A DNA stretch of 64,000 bases from Bacteroidia bacterium (GTDB lineage: Bacteria > Bacteroidota > Bacteroidia > B-17B0 > Aurantibacillaceae), in contig JAEUTQ010000011.1 of assembly GCA_016787445.1 (NCBI GenBank), positions 62,001 to 126,000 of the forward strand. Direction: 5' to 3'. This document shows positions 63,945 through 64,000 of the stretch, piece by piece. The first letter of the stretch is position 1; the number at the start of each line of letters is the position of its first letter. The notes beneath the pieces are model-generated. The model saw only the letters and a list, made by a program, of their open reading frames with translations, had not been told where the DNA came from and searched no databases. Both the position numbers and the translations under genes were made by a program.

Positions 63945-64000
63945 TTATTTCATATTCACAAATTGCAATGGCACATCATAATTATTTTTACGGCACAAAG
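63945..64000 (-). CDS. Partial gene, C-terminal end only
   Basis: A minus-strand frame enters from the right edge and stops at 63945, encoding about 17 final residues (CRKNNYDVPLQFVNMK). It has ordinary coding composition and is 43 bases upstream of the GHMP kinase start, so probably the same operon. Too short to identify. Confidence 0.5.
   Translation of the reverse strand, partial: LCRKNNYDVPLQFVNMK

Noticed and set aside
1-64000. CRISPR arrays, insertion sequences with transposase, rRNA genes, complete tRNA genes
   Set aside because: None was seen. No spaced repeat array and no transposase or integrase motif was found in any frame.

Overview
The window is bacterial chromosome of the phylum Bacteroidota. 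The lineage below phylum is not resolved. The pointers are a C-terminal Por/T9SS sorting domain on a multicopper oxidase, several TPR-plus-SpoIIE phosphatases of the kind common in this phylum, promoter elements of the TAnnTTTG type, AT-rich DNA and a general lack of purine-rich ribosome binding sites.

Layout. (1) 1-5.7 kb is accessory DNA that looks like one end of an integrated island. It has a GC-rich block without a convincing gene (130-494), a large PD-(D/E)XK nuclease-like protein with a helical/TPR body (495-3371), a HEPN-type protein 8 bases downstream (3380-4390), and a convergent zinc-ribbon nuclease-like protein (4572-5258). A tRNA 3'-end-like fragment with its own strong terminator (5680-5757) is the probable attachment-site scar. 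(2) 6-9.2 kb holds small housekeeping and hypothetical genes: PhnA-like, MORN repeat, a four-helix membrane protein, Rnk/GreA-like, and hemD. (3) 9.3-16.1 kb is an RND efflux operon (adaptor, pump, outer-membrane factor) followed by a TerC-family gene. (4) 16.1-25.9 kb has an FGE-like lipid- or periplasm-directed protein, an ECF-type sigma factor with a probable membrane partner, a TPR-SpoIIE phosphatase, an acyl-CoA carboxylase beta subunit and two glycosyltransferases. (5) 26-40.2 kb is a sulfur-oxidation and sulfane-sulfur cluster: two MBL-rhodanese fusions, two small rhodaneses, a SoxB-like hydrolase, DsrE, a TsdA-like dihaem cytochrome c, a paired YeeE/YedE transporter, TauE/SafE, a porin, a Usp protein, a multicopper oxidase and a Crp/Fnr regulator. 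(6) 40.3-47.8 kb has a ClC channel, a KamA-like radical SAM enzyme, a second Crp/Fnr regulator, pyrF, a class IV aminotransferase and an alpha-oxoamine synthase. (7) 47.9-61.8 kb has four more SpoIIE-output sensor proteins (one propeller type, three tandem TPR type) around lon and an acyltransferase. (8) 61.8-64 kb has purC, an HddA-like GHMP kinase and the tail of another gene.

How the parts work together. Five promoters of the sulfur cluster carry an inverted repeat close to TGTAAC-N4-GTTACA. In each, its centre lies 36.5 to 37.5 bases from a TAnnTTTG-like -7 element, the geometry of a class II Crp/Fnr activator site. The cluster's own Crp/Fnr gene is the natural candidate regulator. A different perfect palindrome (TTGAC-N4-GTCAA core) sits in front of the second Crp/Fnr gene. 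On the opposite strand it is placed correctly to activate a predicted small RNA of about 64 nt ending in a strong terminator.

The most promising undescribed items are the nuclease-HEPN gene pair at the island end, the sulfur regulon architecture, and the Fnr-type-controlled small RNA candidate. All functional calls come from reading motifs; no database search was run.
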